Of a stretch of 64,000 nt of DNA, positions 17,918-26,635 are shown piece after piece. The notes beneath the pieces were generated by a model, which searched no databases, was not told the DNA's origin, and saw nothing but the letters and a program-made list of their open reading frames with translations. The stretch comes from Planctomycetota bacterium (GTDB lineage: Bacteria; Planctomycetota; J058; JAJDCP01): positions 55,106 to 119,105 of the forward strand of contig JAJDCP010000049.1 of assembly GCA_029260765.1 (NCBI GenBank), written 5' to 3'. The stretch's first letter is position 1; each line of letters starts with the position of its first letter. The translations under genes were made by a program, and so were the position numbers.

Positions 17918-20900
17918 ATGGAGCGCAGAAGGAACCTCGATATCGCGCGCCGCGAGCTGGCGCTACAGGTCCGGCGTTGGAGTCTCGAGACTCTGCGGCA
18001 GCGCTTCCTCGAGGCCGGCATCCGGCGCGCCTACATCCTCTATGAGAACGGCGAGTTCCAGCTCTCCCATCCGCAGGTGCTGGCTCCCATCAGGGCCTTC
18101 TTCGAGCTCAGCCAGGACTTTGCCGACCACGAGGCGGTCTTCATCGGTCTCGAAGAGGAAGTGCCGACGCTGTTTTTCGCCTTCGTCCACGACACGCGCC
18201 GCGGGCTGGCCCAGGGAGGTCTGCGCTTCGACGCCTATCCCGATGTGGCGCGGGTGCTGGTCGATGGCTTGCGGCTGGCGCAGGGGATGACCCGCAAGAA
18301 TGCCCTGGCTGGGCTGTGGTGGGGTGGGGGCAAGGGAATCATGCCGCTGCCCGCCCCCTACAAGCACCCGAAAGAGCTCCCAGCCGGGGCCGAGCGACGC
18401 CGTTATTTCGAGGCTTATGGGCGTTTCGTAGCCAGCCTGGGAGGGGTGTACTACACCGCCGAGGATGTGGGCACGAACACCTCGGACATGAACGCGCTGC
18501 TCAGCCAGAACCGCTTCACGACCTGTGTCGCGTCCCGGCTGGGGGGCAGCGGCAACCCATCGGCCTTTACCGCGCGTGGCGTGTTGCGGGCGATGCAAGC
18601 TGCCTGGTTGTTCCTCAACGGCGAGTCCGACCGCCTCAAGGGAGTGCATGTCGCGGTGCAGGGGGCAGGAAACGTCGGGGGGGCGCTGATCGAAGCGCTG
18701 GCCCAGGAAGGGGCTCGCGTCAGCATCTGTGACGTGAACCAGGCTGCGGTCGAGGCTCTGGTGGCGCGCTTCCCCGAGGTCCGCGCGGTGCATCCAGACG
18801 CCATCTTCGACGTTGCGGCGGACATCTTCGCTCCCTGCGCACGGGGCGGAGTGGTCGATGCGCGCAGTATTCCCAGGCTGCGTGTCAAGCTCGTCTGTGG
18901 GGCGGCCAACAACATCCTGCGCGAGCCGCTGCGCGATGCCGAGCGGCTGCGTGAGCGCGGCATCGCTTTCGTTCCCGACTATCTATGCAACCGTATGGGC
19001 ATCGTCAACTGCGCCGATGAGTGGATGGGCTACCTGCGCGAGGACATCCGCCAGGCGGCCGAGAAAGTCTACCCCGACACGCTGCGGGTGTTGCGGCATG
19101 CCCAGAACCTGCAGTTGACCAGCGTGGAGGCGGCGGACCAGCTGGCGGACCAGGCGGCGGCCGAGCTGCATCCGCTGTTGGGCCACCGCGGCCGGCGCAT
19201 CGTCGACAACCTGTGCGTAGACGGCTGGGCACGGCCGCAAGCGAAGACCTCTCGCCAGGCGCGTGAGCCGGCGTTTCTGCCAGCTCTGGACGAGCCGCGC
19301 AGCCGGGCGGCCTGGCAGCGCTCGGAGCTGTTTCGGGGACGCGGTCATAGCCTGTGTGCGGCGCCGATCTCGACAGCGACCCGGCCGGACATCGCCGGTT
19401 TCCTGTCCGCGCTGCTGCTCGACATCCGTGCCCGTGCCCGGGGCACGCCCCCACGCCGGGTGATGGGCAGCGAGCACGGGGGCCTGGGACTCGAGCTGGT
19501 GGTCGAGCGCTCATTGCACTTCGCGCGCGAAGAGATCGGGCAGCCCGCGTTCGTCGAGTTGTGCAAGGATCTGCACCAGCGCCACGACAACGCTCTGCGC
19601 GAGCAGTTGCTGCAGATGGGGATCGGTTTTGATCCCGAGAGGTGGCTGAATCCTGTCGACAGCCGCTTCCACGAGCGGGTGCTGCGGCTCTTCCACAGCT
19701 TGCGCGATGCGGGGGTGCTGCGCCGCGAGCAGCGTCTGGTGTACTGGAATCCGGAGTCGCGCACGGTGCTGGTCTCTGCCGAGATCGAACGCAGTCTTGC
19801 ACCCGCAGATACCTGCTATTCCCTGCGTTTTCTCACCAGGACGGGCAAGCCGATCCATGCGGCCACCTTCCATCCGGAGTGGGTGTTGGGAGCCGTCGGG
19901 CTCGCCGTGCGGCGTAGCGGTGCCCATGGTGAGCTGGCGGGGCAGAGCGTGCGCGATCCCTTGCGCGGCGTGTGGTTGCCGATCGTGGCCGAGGACGGCC
20001 TGGATGCCGACGGCATCCTGCTGGTGCCCGCCCACAACCGCAGGGACGATGCCATCTGCCGCCGGCACGGCCTCGAGGGGCGGCCTGAGGTCTTCAACGA
20101 GCGCGGAGAGGTGCGGCTTCCCGAGGGGCAGACCCTGCCGCTGGCCGAAGCGCGGCGGGAGGTGCTCGCGAGGCTGGGGGACGCTGTGGTTGCGCAACGG
20201 GGCAGCTACACCGTCGAGCGTTTTCGCTGCCGGAGGCGGGGCAGCCTGGTGGTGCCGGGGTATTCGGAGCAGTTCTTCCTGCACCTCGACCGGGCCCGCC
20301 CGTTGCTCGAGCAGCTGCTGAACAACGGAGCTGTCCGCTTCTCCCATGCGCGCTGGGAAGCGCAGGCCCGCGACTGGTTGGCACGCCTGGAGCCCATCTG
20401 CATCTCCCGCCAGCACTGGTGGGGCCATGCGGTGCCGGATGCTCCGGGGCATGTATTCTCGACCTGGTTCAGCCTGATTGCATGGGCGCTGGCAGGAGCG
20501 GGTTGGCCGGAGGTCGCCTTCCCCGAGCCCCAGGATGAGGTCTTCGTCGACCCGGACTTCCTGCACCGTTGGGTGCTGCCCAGTCTGCTGGTCGGTGCCC
20601 TGTTGTGTGGGCGCCCCCTGTTCCGGCGCGTGGTGGTGCACGGTGCTCTGCGGCGCATCGAACGCCACTGCGAGGAAGATGCCCAGGCCGCGGCCGACGC
20701 GCCCGACGAGGAGCGTTGGCTGCTGCGGCTGCGCCGGCTGGGAATGCGCCATTCGCTCGGCAACGGTATCGAGCCGATCACCCTGATCCGCCGCTTCGGC
20801 GCCGATGCGTTGCGGCTGGCCTGCCTGTTCGGCCTGAGCTCGGGCTACCAGGAGGCGACCACCTTTGCGCCTTCACATCTGCGCCGGGCGCGGCGGGTGG

Positions 20901-21391
20901 TGGGACGTCTGGTGGGCAAGGCCGACGGCTTGTTGAAGCTGGCCCGCAGCTGTGAGGTGGCGGGCGAGGCGCGGCTGGCCGAGCTCTGGCTGCTGGCCTG
21001 GCTGAAGAAGGCGGAGCGTCGCGCGCATGCCGCGTATGAAGAGGCGCGCTTTGCCGACGCCGCCGGTCTGCTCTGTGAGGCGGTCGAAGCTTTCGCCCGC
21101 TTCACTGCGATAGCGGCTGGACGCCGTGGGCAGTCTGACCTGGGACCCCTGGGGAACCTGCTGCGGGTCTGGCTGGTAGGCATGCAGCGCGCCTTCGCGC
21201 CCTTGTGTCCCTTCGTCTTTGACAAGTTGGAGCGTTGGAGTCGGGAACACTGTCGAAGCATCGAGAGCTTGCCTGGTAGCGACGACCGGCGTGCGGTGGT
21301 GCGCAAGGCTCTTGATGGCGAGCCTCTGCCCGAAGACGGCGTGCTGGCGGTCGAGCTGGCAGAGTTGCGGCGCGTGGTGGGACGGCCGTAA
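17918..21391 (+). CDS. Leu/Val-type amino-acid dehydrogenase fused to a degenerate valyl-tRNA synthetase-like module
   Basis: 1157 residues from ATG 17918 (GTG 17915 also possible; GGAGG at 17909-17913). Residues 1 to about 440 form a Glu/Leu/Phe/Val dehydrogenase with intact catalytic Lys127 and Lys139 (TRKNAL, GGGKG; 12 apart as in leucine dehydrogenase), Asp183 (AEDVGTN) and a Rossmann loop VQGAGNVGG near 248. From about 475 on, the order of blocks follows class I valyl-tRNA synthetase: SEHGGLGLELVVE, LVYWNPESRTVL, a CP1 editing-like part ending LVPAHNRRDDAICRRH, ISRQHWWGH (from 829) and an anticodon-domain-like helical tail. The HIGH site reads DIAG (491-494) and KMSKS reads GMRHS (942-946), so aminoacylation is unlikely. 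It may sense or bind branched-chain amino acid or tRNA. Confidence 0.85.
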   Translation: MERRRNLDIARRELALQVRRWSLETLRQRFLEAGIRRAYILYENGEFQLSHPQVLAPIRAFFELSQDFADHEAVFIGLEEEVPTLFFAFVHDTRRGLAQGGLRFDAYPDVARVLVDGLRLAQGMTRKNALAGLWWGGGKGIMPLPAPYKHPKELPAGAERRRYFEAYGRFVASLGGVYYTAEDVGTNTSDMNALLSQNRFTTCVASRLGGSGNPSAFTARGVLRAMQAAWLFLNGESDRLKGVHVAVQGAGNVGGALIEALAQEGARVSICDVNQAAVEALVARFPEVRAVHPDAIFDVAADIFAPCARGGVVDARSIPRLRVKLVCGAANNILREPLRDAERLRERGIAFVPDYLCNRMGIVNCADEWMGYLREDIRQAAEKVYPDTLRVLRHAQNLQLTSVEAADQLADQAAAELHPLLGHRGRRIVDNLCVDGWARPQAKTSRQAREPAFLPALDEPRSRAAWQRSELFRGRGHSLCAAPISTATRPDIAGFLSALLLDIRARARGTPPRRVMGSEHGGLGLELVVERSLHFAREEIGQPAFVELCKDLHQRHDNALREQLLQMGIGFDPERWLNPVDSRFHERVLRLFHSLRDAGVLRREQRLVYWNPESRTVLVSAEIERSLAPADTCYSLRFLTRTGKPIHAATFHPEWVLGAVGLAVRRSGAHGELAGQSVRDPLRGVWLPIVAEDGLDADGILLVPAHNRRDDAICRRHGLEGRPEVFNERGEVRLPEGQTLPLAEARREVLARLGDAVVAQRGSYTVERFRCRRRGSLVVPGYSEQFFLHLDRARPLLEQLLNNGAVRFSHARWEAQARDWLARLEPICISRQHWWGHAVPDAPGHVFSTWFSLIAWALAGAGWPEVAFPEPQDEVFVDPDFLHRWVLPSLLVGALLCGRPLFRRVVVHGALRRIERHCEEDAQAAADAPDEERWLLRLRRLGMRHSLGNGIEPITLIRRFGADALRLACLFGLSSGYQEATTFAPSHLRRARRVVGRLVGKADGLLKLARSCEVAGEARLAELWLLAWLKKAERRAHAAYEEARFADAAGLLCEAVEAFARFTAIAAGRRGQSDLGPLGNLLRVWLVGMQRAFAPLCPFVFDKLERWSREHCRSIESLPGSDDRRAVVRKALDGEPLPEDGVLAVELAELRRVVGRP

Positions 21392-21419
21392 GGGGTACAA
21401 GCCCGCGGAGGAGACGGTC

Positions 21420-23858
21420 ATCCGAAGAGCCAATTTGATTCTGCTGTGTTTCCTGGCTGGGGCTGCGGGGCTGCGCGCCGAGCCCGTGCGCGTGGGCGCA
21501 GGCTTCGTTCGGGAACAGCTGGGCACGCACGTCGACGTCTTCATCGACCACTCGGGAAAGCTGGCCATAGAAGACGCCCGGAAGCTGGAGGACGGGTGGC
21601 AGCCGTCGACGGAGGGGCGGCTCAATTACGGCTTCAGCGATGCTGCCTATTGGCTGCGCTTCGAGTTGCAGAACCTCGACGCCCGCCCGACGGAGATCTA
21701 TCTGCGCCAGGACTATGCGCTGATCGACTTCCTGGATCTCTATGTCTTCGATGCCAAGGGTCGGCTGGAGCAGCAACGCATCGGCGACTGCCTGCCCTTC
21801 TCTGCGCGGGAGGTGCCTGATCGGGCCCTGATCTTTCGAGTGATCCTGCCGCCGGGCTCGCGCCGGCTCTGTTATCTGCGCTATCAGACAACCAGCTCGA
21901 TGGCGGCAGACGTCGAGGTGCTCGCGCGCGAGACACTCGACGAGATCCGACGCAGCGAAGATCCGGTGATGTTCCTCTTTCTCGGCGTGTTGTTGACCAT
22001 CGCAGTCTACAACCTGCTGGTCTACCTGTCGGTGCGCGACCGGGCCTATTTGTATCTGGTCGCCTATGTGCTCGGCTTCGAGTTGTTCACGCTGGCCCTG
22101 ACAGGTTTGGGCGTTGCCTACCTCTGGGGCGATGCGATCTGGTGGGCGAACTTCTCGATCCCGATCCTGCTTGGCCTGTTGGCGGCCAGCCTGATCATGT
22201 TCTCGCATCGCTACCTGCGTTTGGCCGACCAGGTGCCGCGTGCCGGAAGAGTCTGTTTATGGCTGGCGTTTGCGAACCTGCTGGGATCGCTGAGTTGTGT
22301 GCTGGGAAACTACGGCCTCTCGATCCGCATCGGCGTCGGGTTGGCCTGCCTGGCCACGGTCGCGCTGCTGCTGGTGGTTACGCCCTATCTGGCCGTGGTG
22401 CGCAAACAGCGCCAGGCGCGCATCATGGCCTGCAGCTTCACCCTCTTCTTCATCGGTGTGTTGCTCAAGATCTTGCTGGTTTTTGGCTGGTTGCCGATCA
22501 ACCTGCTGACCAGACACGGCTATGAGATCGGTTCGGTCGTGCAACTGTTGGTGTTGTCTTTCGGTCTGGCCGACAGGGTCAACGAGATGCGGGCGGAGCT
22601 GTCGCAGCTCAACAAGAGCCTCGAGAGCCGCGTCCAGAAGCGCACGCAACAGCTGAGCCGGGCCCGCGATGAGGCGGAGAGCGCCATGGCGGTGGCCGAG
22701 GTCGCCAGCCGCGCCAAGAGCGAATTCCTCGCCACGATGAGCCACGAGATCCGCACGCCCCTCAATGGCGTGCTGGGCATGGCGGAGATGCTGGGTTTGA
22801 CCGCGCTCGACGGTGAACAGCGCGGCATGCTCGAGACCGTGCAGAGCTCGGGCAGCGCGTTGCTGACCCTGATCGACGACGTGCTCGACTTCTCAAAGAT
22901 CGAGGCTGGAGAGCTGGAGATCGAAGCCTTGAGCTTCGATCTGCGCCAAGCCGTTTGTGAGGTCGAGGCGATGGTCTCTGCTCACGCGAAACGCCGCGGC
23001 CTCGAGCTGTCGGTGCACATCGCCGAGGAGGTGCCGAGCCGTGTGGTCAGTGACCCTGTGAGACTGCGCCAGATTCTGCTGAATCTGTGCAGCAATGCGA
23101 TCAAATTCACTGAACAGGGCCACGTCCGGATCGTCGTTGAACAGACGGGTCGGGGCTCTGGGCGCTGTCAACTCACACTGCGCGTTGAAGACACGGGCAT
23201 AGGCATTCCCGCAGCGAAGCTGACCAGCATCTTCGACCGTTTCACACAGGTCGATGCCTCGACCACCCGCCGCTATGGCGGGACGGGTCTGGGCCTGGCG
23301 ATTTCCAAGAAGCTGGCCCTGCTGCTGGGGGGGGACCTTGAGGTGCAGAGCCAAGTGGGCCAGGGTTCTGCCTTCAGCCTGTACCTGGACCTGTACCTGG
23401 ACGTGGACCTGGCTCTTGCAGAGAACCCGCCGGAGCCGAAGCTGGTCCCCTCACAACCCGTGGCTCCTGCTCCATCGGCACATGTGCTGTTGGTCGAGGA
23501 CAACGCCATCAACCAGCAAGTCGCCCGCGGTATGCTGCAACGCCTGGGATGCCGGGTCCAGCTGGCACACAATGGCCAGGAGGCCGTGCAGAAGGTCGAG
23601 CAGCAGAATTTCGATCTGATTTTCATGGACTGTCAGATGGAAGTGATGGACGGCCTCGAAGCCACCCGCCAGATCCGTAAGCTGGAAGCGGACGGCGCGC
23701 GCACCCGTCACAGGATCATCGCGATGACGGCCAGCGCCTTCGAGGAAGACCGCCGCCGCTGTCAGCGGGCCGGCATGGACGATTTCCTCTCCAAGCCCGT
23801 CCGCCTTGCCGTGCTGCGTGATGCCTTGGAACGGAACCTGCGCGGACGGGAAGAGTGA
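21420..23858 (+). CDS. 7TM-DISM hybrid sensor histidine kinase
   Basis: About 812 residues. There is no ATG/GTG near the start: GGAGGAG at 21407-21413 is followed after 6 bases by ATC (21420), which would begin IRRANLILLC; TTG 21435 is the alternative. A signal peptide (ending GLRAEP) leads into an extracellular DISMED2-type sensing domain (about 25-165), then seven membrane segments (about 180-370), a coiled coil, HisKA with ATMSHEIRTPL (His442), HATPase with NAIKFT, DTGIGIP and GGTGLGLAI, and a C-terminal receiver with Asp737 (FMDCQM). It autophosphorylates and passes phosphate to its own receiver; an external Hpt and output regulator are not in the window. It begins 28 bases after the dehydrogenase-ValRS fusion, so both may respond to the same signal. 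Confidence 0.87.
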   Translation: MRRANLILLCFLAGAAGLRAEPVRVGAGFVREQLGTHVDVFIDHSGKLAIEDARKLEDGWQPSTEGRLNYGFSDAAYWLRFELQNLDARPTEIYLRQDYALIDFLDLYVFDAKGRLEQQRIGDCLPFSAREVPDRALIFRVILPPGSRRLCYLRYQTTSSMAADVEVLARETLDEIRRSEDPVMFLFLGVLLTIAVYNLLVYLSVRDRAYLYLVAYVLGFELFTLALTGLGVAYLWGDAIWWANFSIPILLGLLAASLIMFSHRYLRLADQVPRAGRVCLWLAFANLLGSLSCVLGNYGLSIRIGVGLACLATVALLLVVTPYLAVVRKQRQARIMACSFTLFFIGVLLKILLVFGWLPINLLTRHGYEIGSVVQLLVLSFGLADRVNEMRAELSQLNKSLESRVQKRTQQLSRARDEAESAMAVAEVASRAKSEFLATMSHEIRTPLNGVLGMAEMLGLTALDGEQRGMLETVQSSGSALLTLIDDVLDFSKIEAGELEIEALSFDLRQAVCEVEAMVSAHAKRRGLELSVHIAEEVPSRVVSDPVRLRQILLNLCSNAIKFTEQGHVRIVVEQTGRGSGRCQLTLRVEDTGIGIPAAKLTSIFDRFTQVDASTTRRYGGTGLGLAISKKLALLLGGDLEVQSQVGQGSAFSLYLDLYLDVDLALAENPPEPKLVPSQPVAPAPSAHVLLVEDNAINQQVARGMLQRLGCRVQLAHNGQEAVQKVEQQNFDLIFMDCQMEVMDGLEATRQIRKLEADGARTRHRIIAMTASAFEEDRRRCQRAGMDDFLSKPVRLAVLRDALERNLRGREE

Positions 23859-23927
23859 GAGGCTGGGCTCTGCCCAGCCCACAAGTCTGCCCGGACAGGT
23901 TGGCGCGAGCCCGGCGTTTGGCTTGCC

Positions 23928-24000
23928 CGGCTCCGGGCTCCGGGCTCCAGGCTTCGGGCTCCGGGCTCCAGGCTTCGGGCTCCAGGCTCCGGGCTTCTGC
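23928..24000 (+). repeat. Seven-base tandem array (G/A)GGCT(C/T)C
   Basis: About ten tandem heptamers, grouped in part as 21-base units (gggctccgggctccaggcttc), precede a truncated reading frame. A shorter run of related units in inverse sense follows it, so the remnant is flanked by imperfect inverted heptamer arrays. Confidence 0.7.
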
Positions 24001-24016
24001 CAAGGGAGACCACGTC

Positions 24017-24064
24017 ATGAGCAAAGACCACCGGAAACTCCGGGTATTCCAGCAGGCAGGCTGA
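24017..24064 (+). pseudogene. Remnant of a four-helix-bundle (S23/IVS-type) protein gene
   Basis: AAGGGAGA is followed by ATG and 15 codons reading MSKDHRKLRVFQQAG, then TGA. This matches the conserved start of the four-helix-bundle proteins encoded by 23S rRNA intervening sequences and found scattered in many genomes (typically xDFRKLxVWQxAH). The remaining 100 or so residues are gone, replaced by heptamer repeats. The match is short, so the call rests on the KDxRKLxVxQxA pattern plus the correctly placed ribosome binding site. Confidence 0.45.
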
Positions 24065-24206
24065 AGTCTGAAGCCGGAGGCCTGAAGCCACGGCGGGGGG
24101 ACGCCCGGGAACCCACAGAGCCGTCAAGCTTGTCAAAGGCTCCTTGTGTGGGCCATGGGCAGGGCTAGCGAAGGAGCCTCCGCTTCCCACAGATCCAACA
24201 AAGACG

Positions 24207-24236
24207 GCGAGCCCGTAGCGTCTGCTACGGGCTCGC
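24207..24236 (-). terminator. Perfect 13-bp hairpin between convergent genes
   Basis: GCGAGCCCGTAGC and its exact complement are separated by GTCT. The hairpin sits 20 bases after the stop of the minus-strand CsgG-like gene; on that strand it is followed by CGTCTTTGTT, a weak T-run. Because it is symmetric it may also stop transcripts coming from the kinase gene. Confidence 0.7.
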
Positions 24237-24256
24237 TGCATCAGAGGAATTCCCTC

Positions 24257-25000
24257 CTAGCGGTAGGCCTTCTCTACCAGGTCCACTACCAGCGCGTCCA
24301 CGGCCGCGTCGACCGCTTCTTGCAGGGGGGTGTTGTCCGCGATCTTACCACCGACAAACCAGTTCTGGTCGCCACCACCGGCGATCAGAGAGTTGTCGTC
24401 GATTTCGCCGATGCCTTCGCCCGCGAAGGCGATCACGCCGGTGGCGTTGTCGAAGACTTTGCAGCTCAAGCGGACTTCATAGGTGGTGGAGGAGACGCCG
24501 ACCAGAAAGTGCTCGTTGCCGCCCGCGATGTCGCCACCACCGATGATGTTCAGGGCGACCAGCATGCCGCGCATCTGCAGCTGCGCGCCGCGTTGCTTGC
24601 CGAACTCGACCGCGGTGTCCTGGTCGTAGTAGTCCGAAGATGTCTCATCGACTTCGCGGATGGCCGCGTCACGGTCGCCGGTGGTGCGGCTGGCCACGAC
24701 CTGGAAGCAGCCGGAGTTGACGATATAGTTCTCGAACTTGTCGGTCAGGCCGCGCGCGATCTGGGCGACGGTCTGGCTGTTTTTCCCCGGCATGTTGATG
24801 TTCTGGGCATTGCAGATGAAGTCTTCAATCTGGATGCGATACAGCTGATCCTTGGGCATGTTGCGGACTTTCGTCATGCCCGGGCTGGTGTTGGACGAAC
24901 CTTGGTTGGTGCGGCCACGCTTCTTCTCGTACGGTTCGCAGCCGGTCCAGACAAAGGCACCGACCGCCATTCCGATGATGAAAACACTGCGCAGATTCAT
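24257..25000 (-). CDS. CsgG-like secreted lipoprotein
   Basis: 247 residues from ATG 25000 (AGGAGC upstream); the open frame extends 13 codons further without a binding site. The N-terminal hydrophobic segment ends in TGC (Cys19-20 region), a lipoprotein-like site although the -3 residue is Trp rather than Leu. The rest follows the CsgG/FlgO-like pattern: a conserved short helix (GLTDKFENYIVNSGCFQVVASR), a middle part on a cytoplasmic-style alpha/beta fold (QLQMRGMLVALNI), long strands (TTYEVRLSCKVFDNATGVIAF) and a final helix (AVDAAVDALVVDLVEKA). CsgG-family proteins form or support outer-membrane assemblies. The companion gene upstream on the same strand encodes another secreted protein with a related N-domain, and the pair is probably cotranscribed. 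Confidence 0.7.
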   Translation of the reverse strand: MNLRSVFIIGMAVGAFVWTGCEPYEKKRGRTNQGSSNTSPGMTKVRNMPKDQLYRIQIEDFICNAQNINMPGKNSQTVAQIARGLTDKFENYIVNSGCFQVVASRTTGDRDAAIREVDETSSDYYDQDTAVEFGKQRGAQLQMRGMLVALNIIGGGDIAGGNEHFLVGVSSTTYEVRLSCKVFDNATGVIAFAGEGIGEIDDNSLIAGGGDQNWFVGGKIADNTPLQEAVDAAVDALVVDLVEKAYR

Positions 25001-25096
25001 GGGTTGCTCCTGAAGAAATCTCTGGCCTCTGCAGGCCACGGCCCGGCCATGACAGCGGCGCGGGTATAGCTGTGTTATAGCGTAAAACGCAGAGTC

Positions 25097-26635
25097 CTAC
25101 TTGCTGTAATCCAGAACTTTGACGGTGCGGTTGCCGAACTCGTCCTCGGCAATGATCTCGACCAGCTTGGTCTCTGAGATATCGACCGTGGTCTCCCAGC
25201 TGCCATCGGCCTTGACCTGTACGGGCCTGCCGTTGACGAAGACTTTGTGGGCGGGGTCATCGACCTGGCCCGAGACGATCACGGTGACGTTGCCATCCAA
25301 CTCGGGAGGTGTCGTGTCGATATTGACGAAGATGCGATCGACGCCGGTGTTGCCTGCGTGGTCGTAGGCCACCGCGCGGATCTCGATGTCGTTTCCTTCG
25401 GTCAGCGTGATCGTTGCCTTGTAGGTGTCAGGGGCGCGGAACAGCTCAGCGAGCACACCGTTGACTTCGACCCGGTTCAGGTCGTCCGCCGTGGCACGGA
25501 CGCCGACGTTGATCTCGACCTGCGTCAGGTTGCGGCCATTCTGCGGAGCGATGATCGAAACCTCGGGGCCGACAGTGTCGACTTTGAAGCTCACGCGGTC
25601 GGAGCCGCGATTGCCGGCGGCGTCGGTCGCGCTGGCCTCGACGGAGTTGGCGCCTTCGACGCAACTGACCACCGCGCTGAAGCTGCCGCCGTTGACGTTG
25701 ACGTTGCTGCCGCCGACGCGCACGTTGCGGATGCTCGGGTCGTCTACGGTGCCGGTCACAGTCACGCGGCTGGTGTTGAACAAAGCGCCTTCGAGCGGGC
25801 TGGTGATCGTCACGATCGGCGCGGTGGTGTCTTGTGGCGGAGGTGCCGCGGCGTCGGTGATCTCGGCGTCGACCCGGTTGGCCTCGTATCCTGTGACCAG
25901 CAAGGAGGGGTTGGTCAATGTGGAGAGCTCGACGACGAACTGCTCCTTGGTGCCGTTGTACATCACCTCGTATTCACAGGTGTCGCGCTGGAAGCCGCGC
26001 TGATTGCACGAATCGACGGTCGCGAGGTTCTGCAGGTTCTGCTGCAGCATGGCGAAATTGACTGCGTCGCCCTTCGAGACGAACAGCTGCATCCGCAGCC
26101 CCTGGGTCGCTTCTTTCGCCCACGCTGAGAGGACTTTGTTCGCCATCAGGCTGGCAAATTCCTGTGCCGTGGGGACGAAGTGGTTGAAGCTGTTGCGGGG
26201 GCGTTCGCTCTTGTAGCTCTTCGAAGCGATCTGGCTGGCGGTGTCGGTGCGGATGCACTTGCCATTGAACAAGTACCACCACATCGCATTCGGCCGGGAA
26301 CCTCCGGTGGCGAACTGCTTGTCGTATTTGACCGCGACGATGACTTCAGCGCCATAACGCGTGCGCAGTGCCAGGATCTTCTCGCGGCTCTCGGCGTCGG
26401 GTGAGTTCAGAGCATCATCGATGTCTTTGATCGAGGCCAGCTGCGTGGCGTCGATGGTCTCGAACTCCATATCCTGGAAGATCTCTTCGATGAGCGCCTG
26501 AGCTTCGTCGTCGCGTTGCTCGTCCATCCCTTCTGACGCGGTCGCGATGATCAGAACGCGCGGTTTGGGAACTTCCTGGGCCAATACCGAAGCCGCCACG
26601 AGGGCGGAGATCAAAAGGGTCTGGGTCCAGCGCAT
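25097..26635 (-). CDS. Secreted protein with three Ig-like (glucodextranase B-type) repeats
   Basis: 512 residues from ATG 26635, with AAGGAGG upstream. There is a signal peptide (about 1-19, cut after VLA). Residues about 22-230 form a globular alpha/beta domain (VLIIATASEG, YGAEVIVAVKYD) reminiscent of the CsgG-type periplasmic fold. After a Pro linker, three beta-sandwich repeats follow (about 255-512): PIVTITSPLEGALFN, PEVSIIAPQNGRNL and the C-terminal ELDGNVTVIVSGQVDDP, each followed by strands such as GANSVEASATDAAGNRGS. Such domains mediate attachment or display at the cell surface. The gene is 96 bases upstream of the CsgG-like gene, and a joint role in export or surface assembly is plausible but unproven. 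Confidence 0.7.
   Translation of the reverse strand: MRWTQTLLISALVAASVLAQEVPKPRVLIIATASEGMDEQRDDEAQALIEEIFQDMEFETIDATQLASIKDIDDALNSPDAESREKILALRTRYGAEVIVAVKYDKQFATGGSRPNAMWWYLFNGKCIRTDTASQIASKSYKSERPRNSFNHFVPTAQEFASLMANKVLSAWAKEATQGLRMQLFVSKGDAVNFAMLQQNLQNLATVDSCNQRGFQRDTCEYEVMYNGTKEQFVVELSTLTNPSLLVTGYEANRVDAEITDAAAPPPQDTTAPIVTITSPLEGALFNTSRVTVTGTVDDPSIRNVRVGGSNVNVNGGSFSAVVSCVEGANSVEASATDAAGNRGSDRVSFKVDTVGPEVSIIAPQNGRNLTQVEINVGVRATADDLNRVEVNGVLAELFRAPDTYKATITLTEGNDIEIRAVAYDHAGNTGVDRIFVNIDTTPPELDGNVTVIVSGQVDDPAHKVFVNGRPVQVKADGSWETTVDISETKLVEIIAEDEFGNRTVKVLDYSK

Larger units (their letters stand above)
23859..24256 (+). other. Intergenic region between convergent genes: heptamer repeats, gene remnant, hairpin
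   Basis: No full gene is visible. From left to right it holds an array of seven-base GGCTCCG-like units, a 15-codon remnant related to four-helix-bundle proteins, a short inverted run of GAAGCC units (24061-24089) and a strong hairpin that ends transcription between the convergent kinase and CsgG-like genes. Confidence 0.6.

Noticed and set aside
23928..24000. CRISPR or minisatellite gene region
   Set aside because: Units are only seven bases with no spacers; it is a simple repeat array.
24146..25069. 307-codon open frame on the plus strand opposite the CsgG-like gene
   Set aside because: It is the complement of a lipoprotein gene with binding site, signal sequence and terminator; the plus-strand product is Gly/Asp/Val-rich without a binding site or family match.
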